Shown here piece after piece: positions 48,189 to 60,890 of a DNA stretch of 64,000 nucleotides. The notes under the pieces were generated by a model that did no database searches, was not told where the DNA came from, and worked only from the letters and a program-made list of their open reading frames with translations. The DNA comes from Heliocybe sulcata (lineage: Eukaryota > Basidiomycota > Agaricomycetes > Gloeophyllales > Gloeophyllaceae). Numbering within the stretch: the first letter of the stretch is position 1; the number at the start of each line of letters is the position of its first letter. The translations under genes were made by a program, and so were the position numbers. The DNA lies in the NCBI GenBank assembly GCA_004369045.1, contig ML213513.1, positions 124,001 through 188,000 on the forward strand. Direction: 5' to 3'.

Positions 48189-48369
48189 GGTCGTGCGTGT
48201 AAAGGGGAATGCTAGCTACGTTCCGCCACGACATTCATTAGAGTGCCAGCGACATGTGGCGATGGGAACCAAATACCAGTTCTGGACTCAGTTATTCCAC
48301 GCCTCCTGACATCACCGAGAGCAACTGCCGCCGCAGTCTGAGCCATTGTCCTCCTCGACGTGCGCAACG
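48189..48369. promoter_or_regulatory. Short divergent promoter shared by Sec61-beta and the VAMP7-type SNARE
   Basis: Only 181 bp separate the two start codons, which point away from each other. Both genes serve the secretory pathway, so shared control is plausible. No clear TATA box was seen in either direction. Confidence 0.6.
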
Positions 48370-49306
48370 ATGTCTCTGGTATGCCGCCCGCAACGGTAGA
48401 CAGCGCAGGTTTACTGATTTTGGAGGACAGATACATGCACTAGTTGGTCATGGTTCGACCATTTTGGCCGAACACAAGGCGGACGGACGCGATTTCTCTT
48501 CCGGCGAGTTGCACCAACAAGAGGCAGCGGTCAAGGATCTAACGTTCTGCGATAGCTACCCAGACAATTTTGTCCAAGATCCCACCAAACGACAGCAAAC
48601 TCACATATGTCTGGGAACAGTTCCTTTTTCACTACATATCGGAGGGTGGCTTCACGTATCTGGTCATGGCAGACGATGCCGCAGGACGGTGTGTCGTTTC
48701 TCAGCAGATGCTACCCTGCGTGACACTCAGATTACGTTCAGACGAATGCCGTTCACCTTCTTGAATGAACTCAAGCGACAGGTATGTTACATACGCAGTC
48801 TAAACTGTTATCTAGCCGACAAGCGTATTATAGTTCACCTCGCTTCCCTCGGCGTCATCCTCAAGTGCAGCTGAGCTGCCACCGTACGGAATGCAGGGGA
48901 CGTTTGGACCCACCATCGCTCAGCTTATGAACCAGTACAACACCTCTCCGCCTACAGATGAACTCTCACGAGCACAGAATGAGCTCGCGCAAGTCAAGAA
49001 CATCATGGTTCAAAATGTGGAGCAGATCCTAAGCAGAGGCGAACGAATCGAGCTTCTCGTTGACAAGACGGATAATATGGCACAGCAGGCGACCGCTTTC
49101 CGAAGAGGTGCCAGGGCTGTCCGGCGACAGATGTGGTGGAAGAACACAAAGATCCTCATGTTGAGCATCTTCGTAGCAATAGTAAGTACAGTGCGGCAGA
49201 TGCGACTAGGTTCATTGTGCTCAGCGGATTCATCCAGGTTCTACTCTGGATTATTGTCGCCCAATTTTGTGGTGCCGGCCTTAACCAATGCGGTGCAAAG
49301 AAATGA
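48370..49306 (+). CDS. Longin-type R-SNARE of the VAMP7 family
   Basis: Six exons (48370-48378, 48431-48503, 48556-48688, 48742-48781, 48834-49181, 49238-49306) give 223 residues. The longin domain begins MSLIHALVGHGSTILAEH and runs through TILSKIPPNDSKLTYVWEQF, YISEGGFTYLVMADD and RMPFTFLNELKRQ. The R-SNARE helix is ELSRAQNELAQVKNIMVQNV then EQILSRGERIELLVDKTDNM, with the central arginine in ILSRGER. A basic patch and a tail-anchor helix (VLLWIIVAQF) follow. VAMP7 proteins drive fusion of vesicles with vacuole, endosome or plasma membrane. Intron 2 (48504-48555) must use a GC donor (GCGAGT): only this join gives DFSSATQTILSK, the family sequence. Otherwise intact. Confidence 0.92.
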
Positions 49307-49881
49307 TCGTCGGTTTGAACCCTGCTCTTCTTTCTTGTATACTTTATTTCTTATCTCCCGTGTTCTGCCCCTGTATCTCATAACTTTATCACACGATCTT
49401 ACGGATTTCCAGCTTCTCGTCTTCCCCCTCATGGCTGCGGCGTTGACTGCTGCACGTTCTTTACGACTATAAGCTCAAGAGGTAATTACACGTGTCTTTC
49501 ATCTTCCATCTGTCGTACCAAGCAATAGAGCACGTAATTGCGGCGTTTGTTATTTCATTGGTGCAAATGTTATGTACATGAGGTGAGCGCCGTCCGATCT
49601 TAATGACCAGAAACAGGACGTCAGGCTCACTATAATGATACATTGGTTTAACAGACGGTATACTAACTGAACAGGGCGTCAAGTGGGTCCGTGATCAGTA
49701 AACTGGTACACAAGGCAAACGCATGGAACGCAGACAAAGATATCGCCCATAGTCCCACAGGTATACACGTGCGAATGGTACAACGAATTAACAGGCAAGG
49801 CCAGCTTAGTTTTCTACCTCTTGGTTACTCATACAATATCTGAACATAATTAGGCGGAGACATTGGTGAAGTGATTGGCGA
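49307..49881. other. Convergent intergenic region
   Basis: 3' flanks of the SNARE gene (plus) and the first RING gene (minus); no gene recognised. Confidence 0.55.
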
Positions 49882-51947
49882 TCACGAGAGAGCTTGGACG
49901 CCTATCGCATAGCTTCTAGATCTGTTGTTGGCTAAGGAGCCTCTCCGACTGAGGGTTTCGCTGGGTTGTTGCTGTTCGCGCAGACCGCTAGTTGGTCTGT
50001 TCGAAGATGAGGAAGCTGTGGAGGAGAGCGAAGTGGTTGATCCGCCCGATTCTCGTCGGTGACGCTCGCCTGCGGCAGCACGCGCACGGGTCTCTGCTTC
50101 TCTCGCCGCGCTGCTCGCGCGAGAGATCAGGCTTGGACGGGGGATCAAATGACTTGCAGGAGGCGAGGTAGGTGACACGGTGGCGGAGGTAGGTGATATT
50201 GGCGACGTGGCGCCCATGGCATAGGGAGGAGGCGACGGTGGGTGGGAGACAGTGAACTGGAACGTCGAAGGCGGAGCCCGCTCGTCAGAATTGGATCGCT
50301 CGCGACCTCCGTTCGTGCGGGCACGAGATAGGAAGGAGGCGCCAACAGACTCGCCGGCGAAGCGAGGCGGAGATGAAGTGCGCGCGCAGCTGCCTCTTCG
50401 TGACAATGACGGGGCATCATCGTCTTGCAGGAGATCACGCAACTCTCTGCGCCAGCGGTCGTAATTGCTATGCTCTTCTTGGAACAGTTCGGACGAGCTC
50501 GATCTGCTCTCCCGAAGCAACGATTGACGAGGAAGAGAGGCGGACGCCATGATCACGTCGCCATTGACATCGAAAGGGTCAGAAGGACCGTGCTGCAACA
50601 TGGACGACGACGCTCTCGGGGGCGATGCGTGACGCTTGCCCATGAAGATACCATCGTATTCACGGTCGTGAGGGAGCGAGCTAGCCATGATATCGTGCTC
50701 CCGAATACGGCGGCTCAAGAGGCTCCCTGAGCTGGGCGGATCAAAGGACTTTACCGAAATAGCCGGGATTGATTGTCTCGAATATGCTTCGCAGAGGCCG
50801 GACGCTTTCTTCAGAGGCTCGTCATTGTCCAGAGATGGGTCATCAGAGTCCGGAGGCAATTCGGCGGGACAGTGCAGGGTCGATGGGAGCGGCGATAACT
50901 TAAACATGTCTTCCTGTGCCGTCATAGCCGCGCTGAGCTTATCCATCGTCGCCGTCATACGCTCCTGGACAGTCCCGTATACCTCAGCAGCGCATGCAGC
51001 CAAGTCGAAGGAGGGGAACAGAGCAGATTCCGAACGTGCACCGCCCCGGAGGCTCTCGGAGCGGAGACGCTCGACCTCGTCGTACAACTTGCGGCATTCT
51101 GCCAGAGCGACCTCGTACTGATATAACAAGTAAGTGATCTGCGATCAGGCGCCAGTCATGCGTTACTTACTTTCCTATTGGTATTTAGTCAGTGTCAGAC
51201 CCTAGCATGACGGATGTACGGACTTACCCATTCCATTCGGCGTTCATCCGGTTGTAATGCTCTCTCAAGCTTTTCTCGACTGCAAAAGCAACAGCGGCTT
51301 CGTCCTTCCTCTTTTGAGATATATCGCTCATCAGACGCTCGGCTTCCACCAAGCGCACTTTCATCTCCTCTTCTTTCTTCTCGAGGTTGGCAATGATGCT
51401 CCTATCCTCCGTTACGCGGTAGAGGAGCCTGTGACTTGCCCGCAAGTCGCGATGCTTTACGACGCTTTGAGGACGATTGCTTGTGATCCGAGACTGGTTA
51501 CACTCACCTCCTCTTTGGGTCGAGACTTGAGCCATGCGTGGGTCTCGTCGATCGTATTACGGACGTCGGTGAGTGAAGCACCCTCCAAGACGATGTGATC
51601 AATTTTGTCTTGCAGGCGCCGAACATCCTCGACGACTTCAGGATCCGCCGTCGCTGGTGTAGCAGCAGCCACAGCAGTAGCGCTAATCGGTTGTACAGCC
51701 TTGTCGATGTGAAGCTTCCTGATCTCTATTGGGTCGAAAGTCGTCCGGCAGAGCGGGCAGATCAGACGAGTTAACGACTGAAGACATCTATATCAAGGCT
51801 AAGGTATTCTGCGCTTCGTACTTACGAGTTTAGGCCTTACCTCAGGCAGAAAACATGGCCGCATGAAATGGAATGTGGTACATTGGAGCCACTGGTGTAG
51901 CCTTCGAGACAGACGTCGCAAGTCGAGTTGGGGTGGACGACGAGCAT
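49882..51947 (-). CDS. RING-finger protein with coiled coil and long disordered tail, copy A
   Basis: Starts at 51947 with MLVVHPNSTCDVCLEGY and reads a C3HC4 RING: CDVC, then SCGHVFC, then RCLQSLTRLICPLC. The finger is split by an intron after CLR. A helical region with heptads follows (EDRSIIANLEKKEEEMKVRL, VEKSLREHYNRMNAEW), then about 400 residues rich in Ser, Pro and Arg (SPISPTSATVSPTSPPAS), ending AIGVQALS at 49882. RING proteins of this type act as E3 ubiquitin ligases by binding E2 enzymes; this one has no other known domain. Several small introns lie between 51130 and 51900. It has a paralog with the same plan at 54906-57524. Confidence 0.82.
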
Positions 51948-54905
51948 TTTCGACGTGACAAACAGCCTCCAGGAATAATCTGACAGAATGAGAGGTGTTT
52001 TTCGGTTATAAGCCGGACAGGGCTGGACTGGAGCTAGACGGGCATGCCCTCAGCATAAGGTTCGCAGTACTGCGCCGCTCTTCTTGTATACTGTGGTCAG
52101 AGTGGCACGAGGCTGCCAGACCGCTCGGAAAGCTTGTGAGAAATCGCTGGATGGCAACCTCCGATCTCAAACCGGTTCGATTTCGTGCGTTCTGTGAGAG
52201 TTTCGAACTCGTAACAAAGAAACGGACGCAGAGGGGATTAAGCTGAGGAGATAGGAGACGTGGATAGGATCGTACCCTGAGACGCCTCGGAAGCAAGTTA
52301 GTGCCCTTGGTCATGTTCCGCTGGGATAGATGCATAGAGGTCCGAGGAGCCGGATCTCATTAAAGAGCCCAGATAGCATCGAGTCGTGCCTCATGTTGGC
52401 AGCGTGATCCATGTTCTTCCGGTGAAGACCGATATAACATGCTTCATTACTAAGGCATGTGGTCGCCGAGCGTAAGGAATTCATATTGAACTGCCGAGAG
52501 TGTAGTGTGAAGACGTCCATAGATTGCTGTACCTCGACGACTCCACCAATTCGAGGCAGATGATGATCCCATCAATAGTCGTATGGAAGTCGCAAGCTGC
52601 AAGGTGGGAACACTTCTGCGGTAGGCCGCAGTGAGATGAATCTCATCCTGGCCGACGGCGAATTCTGTTATCAGCTCCGGAAGTAACGTTAGCTTCATTC
52701 GGTGAGGATCGCTGCAACTAAGTTAGGTTCTCAAGTGCGAGGAGCAGTCTTACTCGTGAAATTAAGCTTCTTGTTATCGGACGTGGAATATTCGAGGAAC
52801 TTGCGAACGACTGGAACACCATATGCCCCCGGGTACAGAAGCCAAGCTCGTCCGAGGGTAGCTTGCAGCGTACGCAGACAACAGATGCAATGAAGAGATA
52901 GCTCAGAACACCAACGGGTATTGAGCGCATGCCTTCTTACAGATACAATCGCAGCGTCTCCCGAGCTGAGTGATTTGTAACCGCACGGAGCCAGATCCTG
53001 TCCAGAATGTCGCGGTCCGACAAGTCCACAATGCAAGCCCCAGGGAGTCGTCAGATGACCTACCGCAATGGCACAGTTCACTGAAAGTGCTCGATGGACA
53101 GGCATTGTAAGAACGCTCTCCACTCTGACGTGTGAATAGACGTACATGCCGCATATGTTTCCGCACAAACCTCGTCCACTCTTCCGCAGTGTCTCAGTAA
53201 GACACAAAACGGCTCGCGAAATCCACGCCTCGCGATCAGGCGCGCGCCTTCATGGCTATTCAACTGACATAGACAGACGCAAATCCTATCTGGGTAGTCG
53301 AGAAGGTAGCTCACCTGATACCACTGCGGATGAGGTGGGCAGAGCCAGCTACGCTGAGAAGTTGAGCTCATCCGTGCCGAATATTCGCAGTCATCCTTGG
53401 CAAGATGGCTAGAGCTGAAGAAGTGAACATATCGAACGGAAGAGCCCTTCCTCCAGCCTTTTTGTACGGTCCTGGTTCGTATTAGGTCCGCGCAATGCCG
53501 ACTTCTTCCTGTTGCGCAGGAGAAAGGCACTGGGGATCGACGGACGTTAATCATAACAGTTGCTGAGCGCTGAGCTCAGAATACACACAAGTTGCAGACG
53601 CGCCAGAAAGATAAGGTGAGACGAGCCCACTGTTCCGAGTCTGCGCCTAGGCCTTACCTATCGAGGGCAGCAGTCCACACTTCCGAAGTCGAACTGGGAA
53701 TTGCAAGCCCCTTTGATCATGATACTTGTCTCGAGTCTTGAGCTTGAGCCTTTGGACGGTGAGATCGGACGGATCTCCATACCTAGGATCCGATAGCAAG
53801 CGCCAGGAGCACATATGCGGTTCTCTTTGCCACAAGCGTCGAGGTCAATAGTGACTAGTGACGATCTCCCGGGATTCGAAACCCAGATGATATCTCCAGC
53901 AGGTTGGACAGTCCATTGGCATGGCCAATGGCTCTAGCCAAATCCCATCGATACAACTAATCAATAGGCGCCGCGGTGTTTACCAGCAGATAGGATCATA
54001 TCGCCAGTCAAAAGAATAATGCCAAGATGACGGTGGCTGGGAAGCCACAATCTCGTCCTGATTTGGTGGCCGCGTCTTGCCCACATATGGCTCGAATATA
54101 GAGGAACACATAAGATGGCTAGACTTGCTAGCAACGCCCCCTCAATGAAACCGAGTAGGCTAGCAATGGGTTTCATAGGGAAAGACGACAACGGTTTGCT
54201 AAGGCATCAAGTTCTGTACCGTCGAGTTTTTTGCTTGGTGTTATTGTTGCATATCGACACATCTTTTGCTCCTCATGTCCTTACACAAAGATTTGAGAAG
54301 TATTGGGGGCAGAACTTGTCGGTTCACGGGCTTCCGTCCACTCCAGCCAGGATGTTACTATCCCGATGAACTGCCGGGCCAGCTCTATCGGCCAAGAATT
54401 TGTTTGCCTATCCTGTCGATTTACGGAGGATATCACCGCTTGCTCGTGAGGGCAATTCAGAAGTTAGTCACTATATTATCGAACGTGTGTGCTCACCTAG
54501 TATCTTATTATAGAAAGAAAGACGCTGGACCCCAACTTTATACTCATCCCTAATACGCTCGCTGCGGCTTACGAGAAGTATATGGCAGGCCTTATATTCG
54601 GAGTCAATACATCTATACCCTCGATCTTTGTGTCCTAGAGCACGACCAAAGGCTAGACATACAATATCACATTCGAGTGACACAAGAGATATTTAGTACA
54701 CTAACTTAATCCATTGCAGCAAGGTACATACCAGTTCAAAGCCAAGACAAGCACGATATACAGATGTTGCGAAACTATGCAATCAATCGTGCGATGCAGT
54801 CCCGATAGCAATCCAGTGATAATCAGCAAGAACAGGAAGAAAGGCATAAATGATCGTGCAGGCATTCATCGAGGCGTTATGCTGGGATGAGGGGACCATC
54901 GAGAC
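51948..54905. other. Unresolved 3-kb stretch between two RING genes
   Basis: Many short minus-strand frames follow one another (for example 53078-53554, 52731-53207, 52450-52698) without adding up to a known protein. A few segments (WTRFVRKHMRHVRLF near 53100, LPELITEFA near 52680) faintly recall F-box/LRR proteins, so a decayed gene of that kind is possible. No exon chain could be supported. No terminal repeats were seen. Confidence 0.35.
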
Positions 54906-57524
54906 CTATCTCTGCCTCGCAGTCGTCTCTGCATTTCTACTAGACAGCGAAGAGGCTGACATCCAGTGTTCGGAATACTCGTGACGACTACTAGAGCGAG
55001 GATGAGCAGTAACAATTTCCCGCTGAGGCCTGGATGTACCCTGCTGGGTTGCGAGAGTACCAGTACTCGAAATGTTAAAGAGCATGGTACGATTCGACGA
55101 GGAAGCGGAGGGATCCTGTGGAAAATTCGTCACAGAGGTATTGCTGCTGCCGAGGCCTCGGGAATGATGGATGGGCGGGATGAACGAAACAGTAGGGGGT
55201 GGCGGGTCAGGCGCCAACGTCCGTCGTCCTGATGCTGGCCTATGGCCACTGAAGGGAGGATGAGAGGGCGTCATCCGGATCACTGAGCTTCCATTCCGCT
55301 GACTGATCAGCGAATTCTCGCTGGAGCTGGGGCCTACCAAAGGGAGTTGCTGCGACACCGACCTGCCATGCGACGGCCGCATAGCAGATCGCGTATTTGC
55401 ACGTGCCTCCTCAACATCCGTCACAGCGCCGGAGTCGTGCCGTCCCATGCTGTAAGATCGCAGTCTTGAGCTAGACCGGTGCGCTGCGTCCACACTGAAT
55501 AGCAATGCATTGCCAGAGCTGGCACGCGGAGTGACGAAGTCATGGTCGCCGTCGTCATCATCTTCACTCGAGCTTTGATCGAGCGCGTCATCTTCAGCGT
55601 GGACTACACTCGGTCTAGCGATGGCGTATCCGGCCCCACCTATCTGCAGACCCAGTCCACTGTGGAGATTGGTGCTCGAATGAAGAGTTGAACCAGAGGG
55701 ATTATTAAATCCCGCTAAGCCAAGGGATCCCAAGGTACTTTGCGAGACCTGTGCGGTGTTCGCTACCGCAGGAGTCGCGCTCCAAGAGGCCCCAGGGACT
55801 GCACTACCCGGACGCAGAGAAGATGGGTGGCCTTGTGACTCGCGGCTGGCGTTGAACTGCATTACAGTCTGCGGAAGACCAAGCAGAGTGCGGAGATGAT
55901 CTGTTTCGGAGTCGCCATGATGAAGGTCCTGTTCAGTAGCTGCGGCTGGTCGATTCAGCAAGTCGGTAAAACTCTGCGAGCTAAGGTAAGGTGTCCTGTC
56001 GTCATCCGCAGGGATATTTGAGGCAGGTAAGGCGTCGACCCGCGAAGTACTCGCGTCGTCTGTAGAAATGCCAGCGGCGGCAAGTGTTTCCGCACTCCAA
56101 CCCATTGGACGCAGGCTGGGCAAGACCATGGTCTCGCTGGGTCCTTCAGGAGAACCCTTTTCGGTTTCTCTCTCCTTGGCCCGTCCAACCACAGGAGGAA
56201 CAACACGCTGCGCGTGATGGGCCCCTGGAATGACCGAAAGCGAGCGGCGATTCTGGCCATTTGATTGAACTCGCTCAGTGCGGTCTTGAGAGTCAGCGGA
56301 CAGATGCGAGTCCCGGTACAATGGATACCAAGTCTCCCAGTCGTCCGAGGGTGCACGTGAGACGTAGAGTGGCTCTATCGTCGCCGACTGTACCCCAGAA
56401 CGTCCGTCGCTTCCCTTAGGGTGCCTGGGCGTTTCCGTGTCGCGGCTATTCTGCGGATGTAGCTGACGATCGATGCCTTTTCCTTTATCGATTAGATTCG
56501 GAAGAATATCGTCGTTGTACGGCTTTGGCGGAGGTGGGAGCGGATTAGTGCCCAAGGGACTGGAAGGCCTCGACCGCATCGTCATTCGTGCGACTTCGCG
56601 GCGTAGGTTAGCGATTTCGCATTCCGCCTCTTCCATCTACGTGGCACGCGTCATCAGTAGAGGGCTCATCACTGACTTACAGCAGGTTGAACAGCGAGGT
56701 ACCTTACTATGAGGTGCCACGCAAGTAGGGCAGAGGCATGGGTGCATTGGACACATGTAGAAGCGAAGAGAAACGATTTGTAAGTGGCATCCGTACCTTG
56801 CGAGAGAATCCGAACCCTTACGCTCTATGCTGGTTGTCGATATTCTCCACTTGGGCCAGGAGACTTTCCTCTACGGCCTTTGACATGCCCTTCTCGTGCT
56901 CGGAGCGATGGCGCAGACTCCGATAACTACTTTTAAGATTGGAGTACGCTCTCGTCTGGTTCGCGAGCTCCGTCTCTTTCCGCTTACTTCGACGTAGTGC
57001 ATCTAAAGCCTTCCGAAGCACTCGGGACTATGCGGTCCAAGGAGAGATTAGACAACCTTGGTAATATCGAGTCTTATTCGCCTACCGAACTTGGTTCCCG
57101 TCCTTCTAGCCACGAGTCAGCCTCTTCGATGACCTCTGACAATTCTGCCTCGGGCGTATCTTCTCCCGATGCGAGTGCTAGCCGCTGCAAGAGCTCAATT
57201 TCCTCCATCTCTGTTTGAGAGAAGCGCGCCCTGGGCGTGCCCGGGATGATTCCACTCTCGTCCGGTGGAACACGATCGATAACGAGCCTTGCAATCTCTC
57301 CTAGCCGGAATGACTTGCGGCATAATGGGCACATAAGCTGACTGAGACGGCCCAGGCATCTGCGGATTGATGCAGTTAGACAATGAGACGGAAGATTGGA
57401 AGGTCGCGTACGGTTTGCAAAATACATGTCCGCAGGGTATCACGTGAGGCGTATTCTGCGTGGTCGCGAACGAGTATTCATCCAGGCAGACATCGCAGCG
57501 ACTCAGCGGGTGGACAATGAGCAT
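54906..57524 (-). CDS. RING-finger protein with coiled coil and long disordered tail, copy B
   Basis: Starts at 57524 with MLIVHPLSRCDVCLDEY; the RING continues VIPCGHVFCKP, then CLGRLSQLMCPLC after an intron. A helical part follows (LRKALDALRRSKRKETELAN, VEESLLAQVENIDNQH). The 576-codon last exon holds a short coil (MEEAECEIANLRREVARM) and a long disordered region with an acidic patch (DQSSSEDDDDGD) and a Ser/Arg-rich end. The start residues, RING spacing, split finger and overall plan match copy A, so the two are paralogs, although the tails share no alignable sequence by eye. Likely an E3 ubiquitin ligase of unknown target. Introns between 56640 and 57200 were not all placed. Confidence 0.82.
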
Positions 57525-58453
57525 AGTCTGAGAGAACAGCCGTGTAGAGAATCATTGCAGTACGGGGGCAATGTTGATGATTAGGTTATAATTACCTCCG
57601 CCTTAAGGCGCTCCGTTTATGGCAACCCCTGTGTCGGTTGAAGCCCTTTGCTTGCAAGTGCGTTGAGACCTCCCATCTCTGCATGCGCACAACAGCCTAC
57701 ACGGATGATCGATGTCATAGCTTGTAGATGAGCAGGTACGCGCGTTTCTAGCATACTGGCTAGTACTGCGGGCCGGCTCCCCTGGTAGCGGTATACTTAT
57801 TGGCAGTGCGAAATCTCTAAATCTCCACTGCACCAATTTTCCACGGAGAACGGTGACCACCGCTGTTCTGCTGCACTGGCCTGGCAGTTAGCACCGAATT
57901 TTTCCAGTTCCACATTTCTGGTCTTCTAGGATTTGGTGTAATCTTTCATAGGCCGCTAGCTGGGATAACTGGAGTGATACATTTTGGTAGGAAAATAAGT
58001 ATGCATGCCCTAGCGCGGGATTGCCTGCTTACTAAATACTAGAGAGCATAGCAAGAGTGAGGCGGCTCCGTCTGACGTTCGCCGACATGACTCAGACCTT
58101 GTTGGGCCGAATGAGTCAAATGGTATCCGTATAGAGCATGCTACTTCCCTGTTATGGGACTCTTCGGGTGCTTATTAATTATTAGAGGTCGGGGATGAAC
58201 AACCGGCTGATAGAGTAGGACCGTAGCTTTAATCTCAAAGACTGTCTTTTGGCCAACATTTGAATACTAGAACATAATTCGAGCGCCTTGTCGTGGTCCC
58301 ACCTGGTTCCTCGATCCGTTCCAACTCCTCACTCGCGTATGTCATTGCAAAAATCCCACGGTATCGCTCAACGATCCCACATGAGTTCCACAGCCAGTGC
58401 GTCCATGTACGACCTAGATCCATAAATAAGGGAGCTAATGGATCGCACCGAGC
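57525..58453. other. Intergenic region, no gene recognised
   Basis: Short frames only. Holds the promoter of RING copy B and the 3' flank of the DUF6534 gene. Confidence 0.5.
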
Positions 58454-60049
58454 TCAGACATCCTCCGCTATCTTGTCCTCATTGGGGCCCACCTCCTCGT
58501 CCTTGTGCGTAGAAGTGCTAGTCGTAATGAAAACTGCGGTGGGCATCCTCGCGCTAATTCGGGAGGACTGTAGCCTGTCAAGCTCCGCTTCCCAGGCTGA
58601 GGAACTCTTTTGATGAGTCGTTGTTGACCTGCCCTGCCCTTGGAACGTGCTAATCGGTCTGTTCTCGGCCTTGGTCCTCCGCGCGTTCAGTGTGGCAAGC
58701 AGGGTGTTGGAATATCTAAAGGACATATTCGAGGATGTTTGACTCGGAGCAAGCATCGCGACTTACAGTTTCGCCGTTAGGAAAAGGCTGAAGGTCTCCT
58801 CAATGTCACGGAATACAGGCCAAGACAATATTCACTCACAACGTAAAATGAGCGTTATCAGACCGTACCGCCACAAAGAGCACTAGATGCATTATTGAAG
58901 AGCAAGCGGTTATGATGCCAGTTTCCACGCATATCATTATGGGTCGTAAGAGGATCGAGTAGGTCGCTTTGAACTCAGATTGACGACCTGCCCGATGGAG
59001 CTGTGTACGTTGCGTCAATGCCCGCGCCTCGAAAGATGCGTCAAAATGGCGATGCTTACCAGATAGACCATATTGATAGCGATCGTAATATCGCAGAAAG
59101 CACTGCCTCCGAGCCACACCTAACAACAGTCGTTGTCACAGCAGTAGTGGGGAATCGGTGACATGGCTTACGCAAACGAACGGAATAATGCTGTATATGG
59201 CGCTAAGACTTGGAAGATGCCACAGCTAATCCCAGATGAGCTACCATCAAGGAAGCAGAGACGCTGGCGTACCTTTACCGCTGAAACAATCGCCAAAACG
59301 GATTGCATCAAGCAACTCTGACATCGATGAGGATCGTCTTCAGAGAACAATGGGAAACTTACAACGGCTATAAGACCTGGCACCATGAGATTACTCCCGA
59401 AGAGAGTCATTCTCCAGCAGAAGAAGAGTTGAACGGCCAGGGCAACTAAGCGCAACATGAGTGACGTGTCAGGTGCAAACACGCTATACTTACTGATACC
59501 ATGCAAGGCGGGAGTATACGCGAAAGCCCAGCTTGGGTGATCCAGCGTGTAGCCAACGCCCCAGCCGGAGGCGAAGCCATACCACGCAGATACAGTAGCA
59601 AATGCCGTTGCCACTATTTCCAAGCAAAATACGGTCCATACTGGGATAGTACATCGGTGTGAGTGTCTTCAGCGGGAGAAATGAATACCAGATGACACGA
59701 CTAACCCGTCACTTTGATAGGCCATCTATCCGTGGAGTAGGTGGGCTGGTTGCAGAAGATGACTACCAGATCGCAACATGAGCTTTTATTCTATCGAGTG
59801 GCATTGTAATGGAGCGGAACCTACACATCTGGACTACCAGGACACCTTGCAACAGATACGAGAAGAGGTAGCCCATGAGCTGGAACATGCTTTAGCACGT
59901 CGTGTAGTGTATGAGCGCTCGTACAAACCAGAGGTCCATTTCTGTGCCAGACGTGAGCCTCGATATCAATGCCCACAATTAACTCGAATGAGGCGGGGTA
60001 CGTACTGGCCAGCGAGATAGCTCGGGGTTAACGTACTGTTGGCGTCCAT
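58454..60049 (-). CDS. DUF6534-type seven-helix membrane protein
   Basis: Exon 1 is probably ATGGACGCCAACA (60049-60037). The chain continues with MGYLFSYLLQGVLVVQMF, then IFCNQPTYSTDRWPIKV, IVATAFATVSAWYGFASGWG and LAVQLFFCWRMTLF. After further helices comes the DUF6534 core: VWLGGSAFCDITIAINMVYL, then FKATYSILLRPIMICVETG, IITACSSIMHLVLFVAV, ending in YSNTLLATLNARRTKAENR and a polar tail to 58454. The family is abundant in Agaricomycetes and has no known role. Two introns, 59446-59493 (48 nt) and 59318-59362 (45 nt), are multiples of three and free of stops, so unspliced forms would stay in frame. The join before VWLGG (near 59100-59175) could not be made in frame and may be a defect. Confidence 0.75.
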
Positions 60050-60890
60050 CTCGGTAGGATACTCCGAGAGGGAAGGTAACGCTCACCACTCTTCCATATC
60101 CCTACTAGATATATGCCACCTATTTCTTGACGCTGATGATATCAGTTGAGTGCAGGAGTTCCGCAGGTGATACACCCACGAGCGGGAGCCACGAGTTGAT
60201 ATCTTGATGCCTTGATTTCAGTGGAAAGGATCAAGTTCGGAACACATCTTGCTGGTCAAAAGCGAAAGTTCGTCCTGAACAGCCTTGGGTTGAGGTACCG
60301 ACATCTCCAGCCTCTGCCAGCGGTGCTTACCGTTGTGCCACACCATGTACAAGAGCACCGGGGCACAGGAAGTGGAAGGCTGTGCAAACGCATGCTAAGT
60401 CGGAATACCTTAGGCGGGTATTACACCTGCGCGCTTCCTACTAGCGTCAAGTCACTGTCAGTTAGTCACTCACAAGTATGATTAACACCGCGCACGCGCG
60501 TAGGCTTGTGAAAATTGCCTAATATTAGTCTGAATCTTTGACTTGGTGTATCACATCTCCCCGGATAAGCGGAGGACGTGAGAGTCAGCTAATAAGCAGG
60601 GATTGCATCCGACACCCGAATCGCAATGCAACCAATGGGAGGGTTCACAGACCTTTGAGATCGCGGTGGATGGCATCAACTAGGACAGCCTCCGCAGGAG
60701 GATTCTGCTGTCACAGCAGATTACTTACAACAGGGCTTATCAAATTGTCTGGTGTATGTATAGGTCCAGTTTGCGTCTGAAACGTTGTCGATAGGCCTGA
60801 TCTATGCTTTAGAGAGACGCCGGAACCTGCAAGCAATTAAAGGCGGTGAAAGAGACATCTACACTTCCAGTAACCGAATATATGACTGCC
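60050..60890. other. Intergenic region, no gene recognised
   Basis: Short frames only; promoter of the DUF6534 gene lies at its left end. Confidence 0.5.

Noticed and set aside
53850-53960. tRNA-like A and B boxes on the minus strand (TGGCTAGAG and GGGTTTCGAATCC)
   Set aside because: The B box has an extra T, the T-stem does not pair at its top, and no acceptor stem can be formed with the upstream bases.
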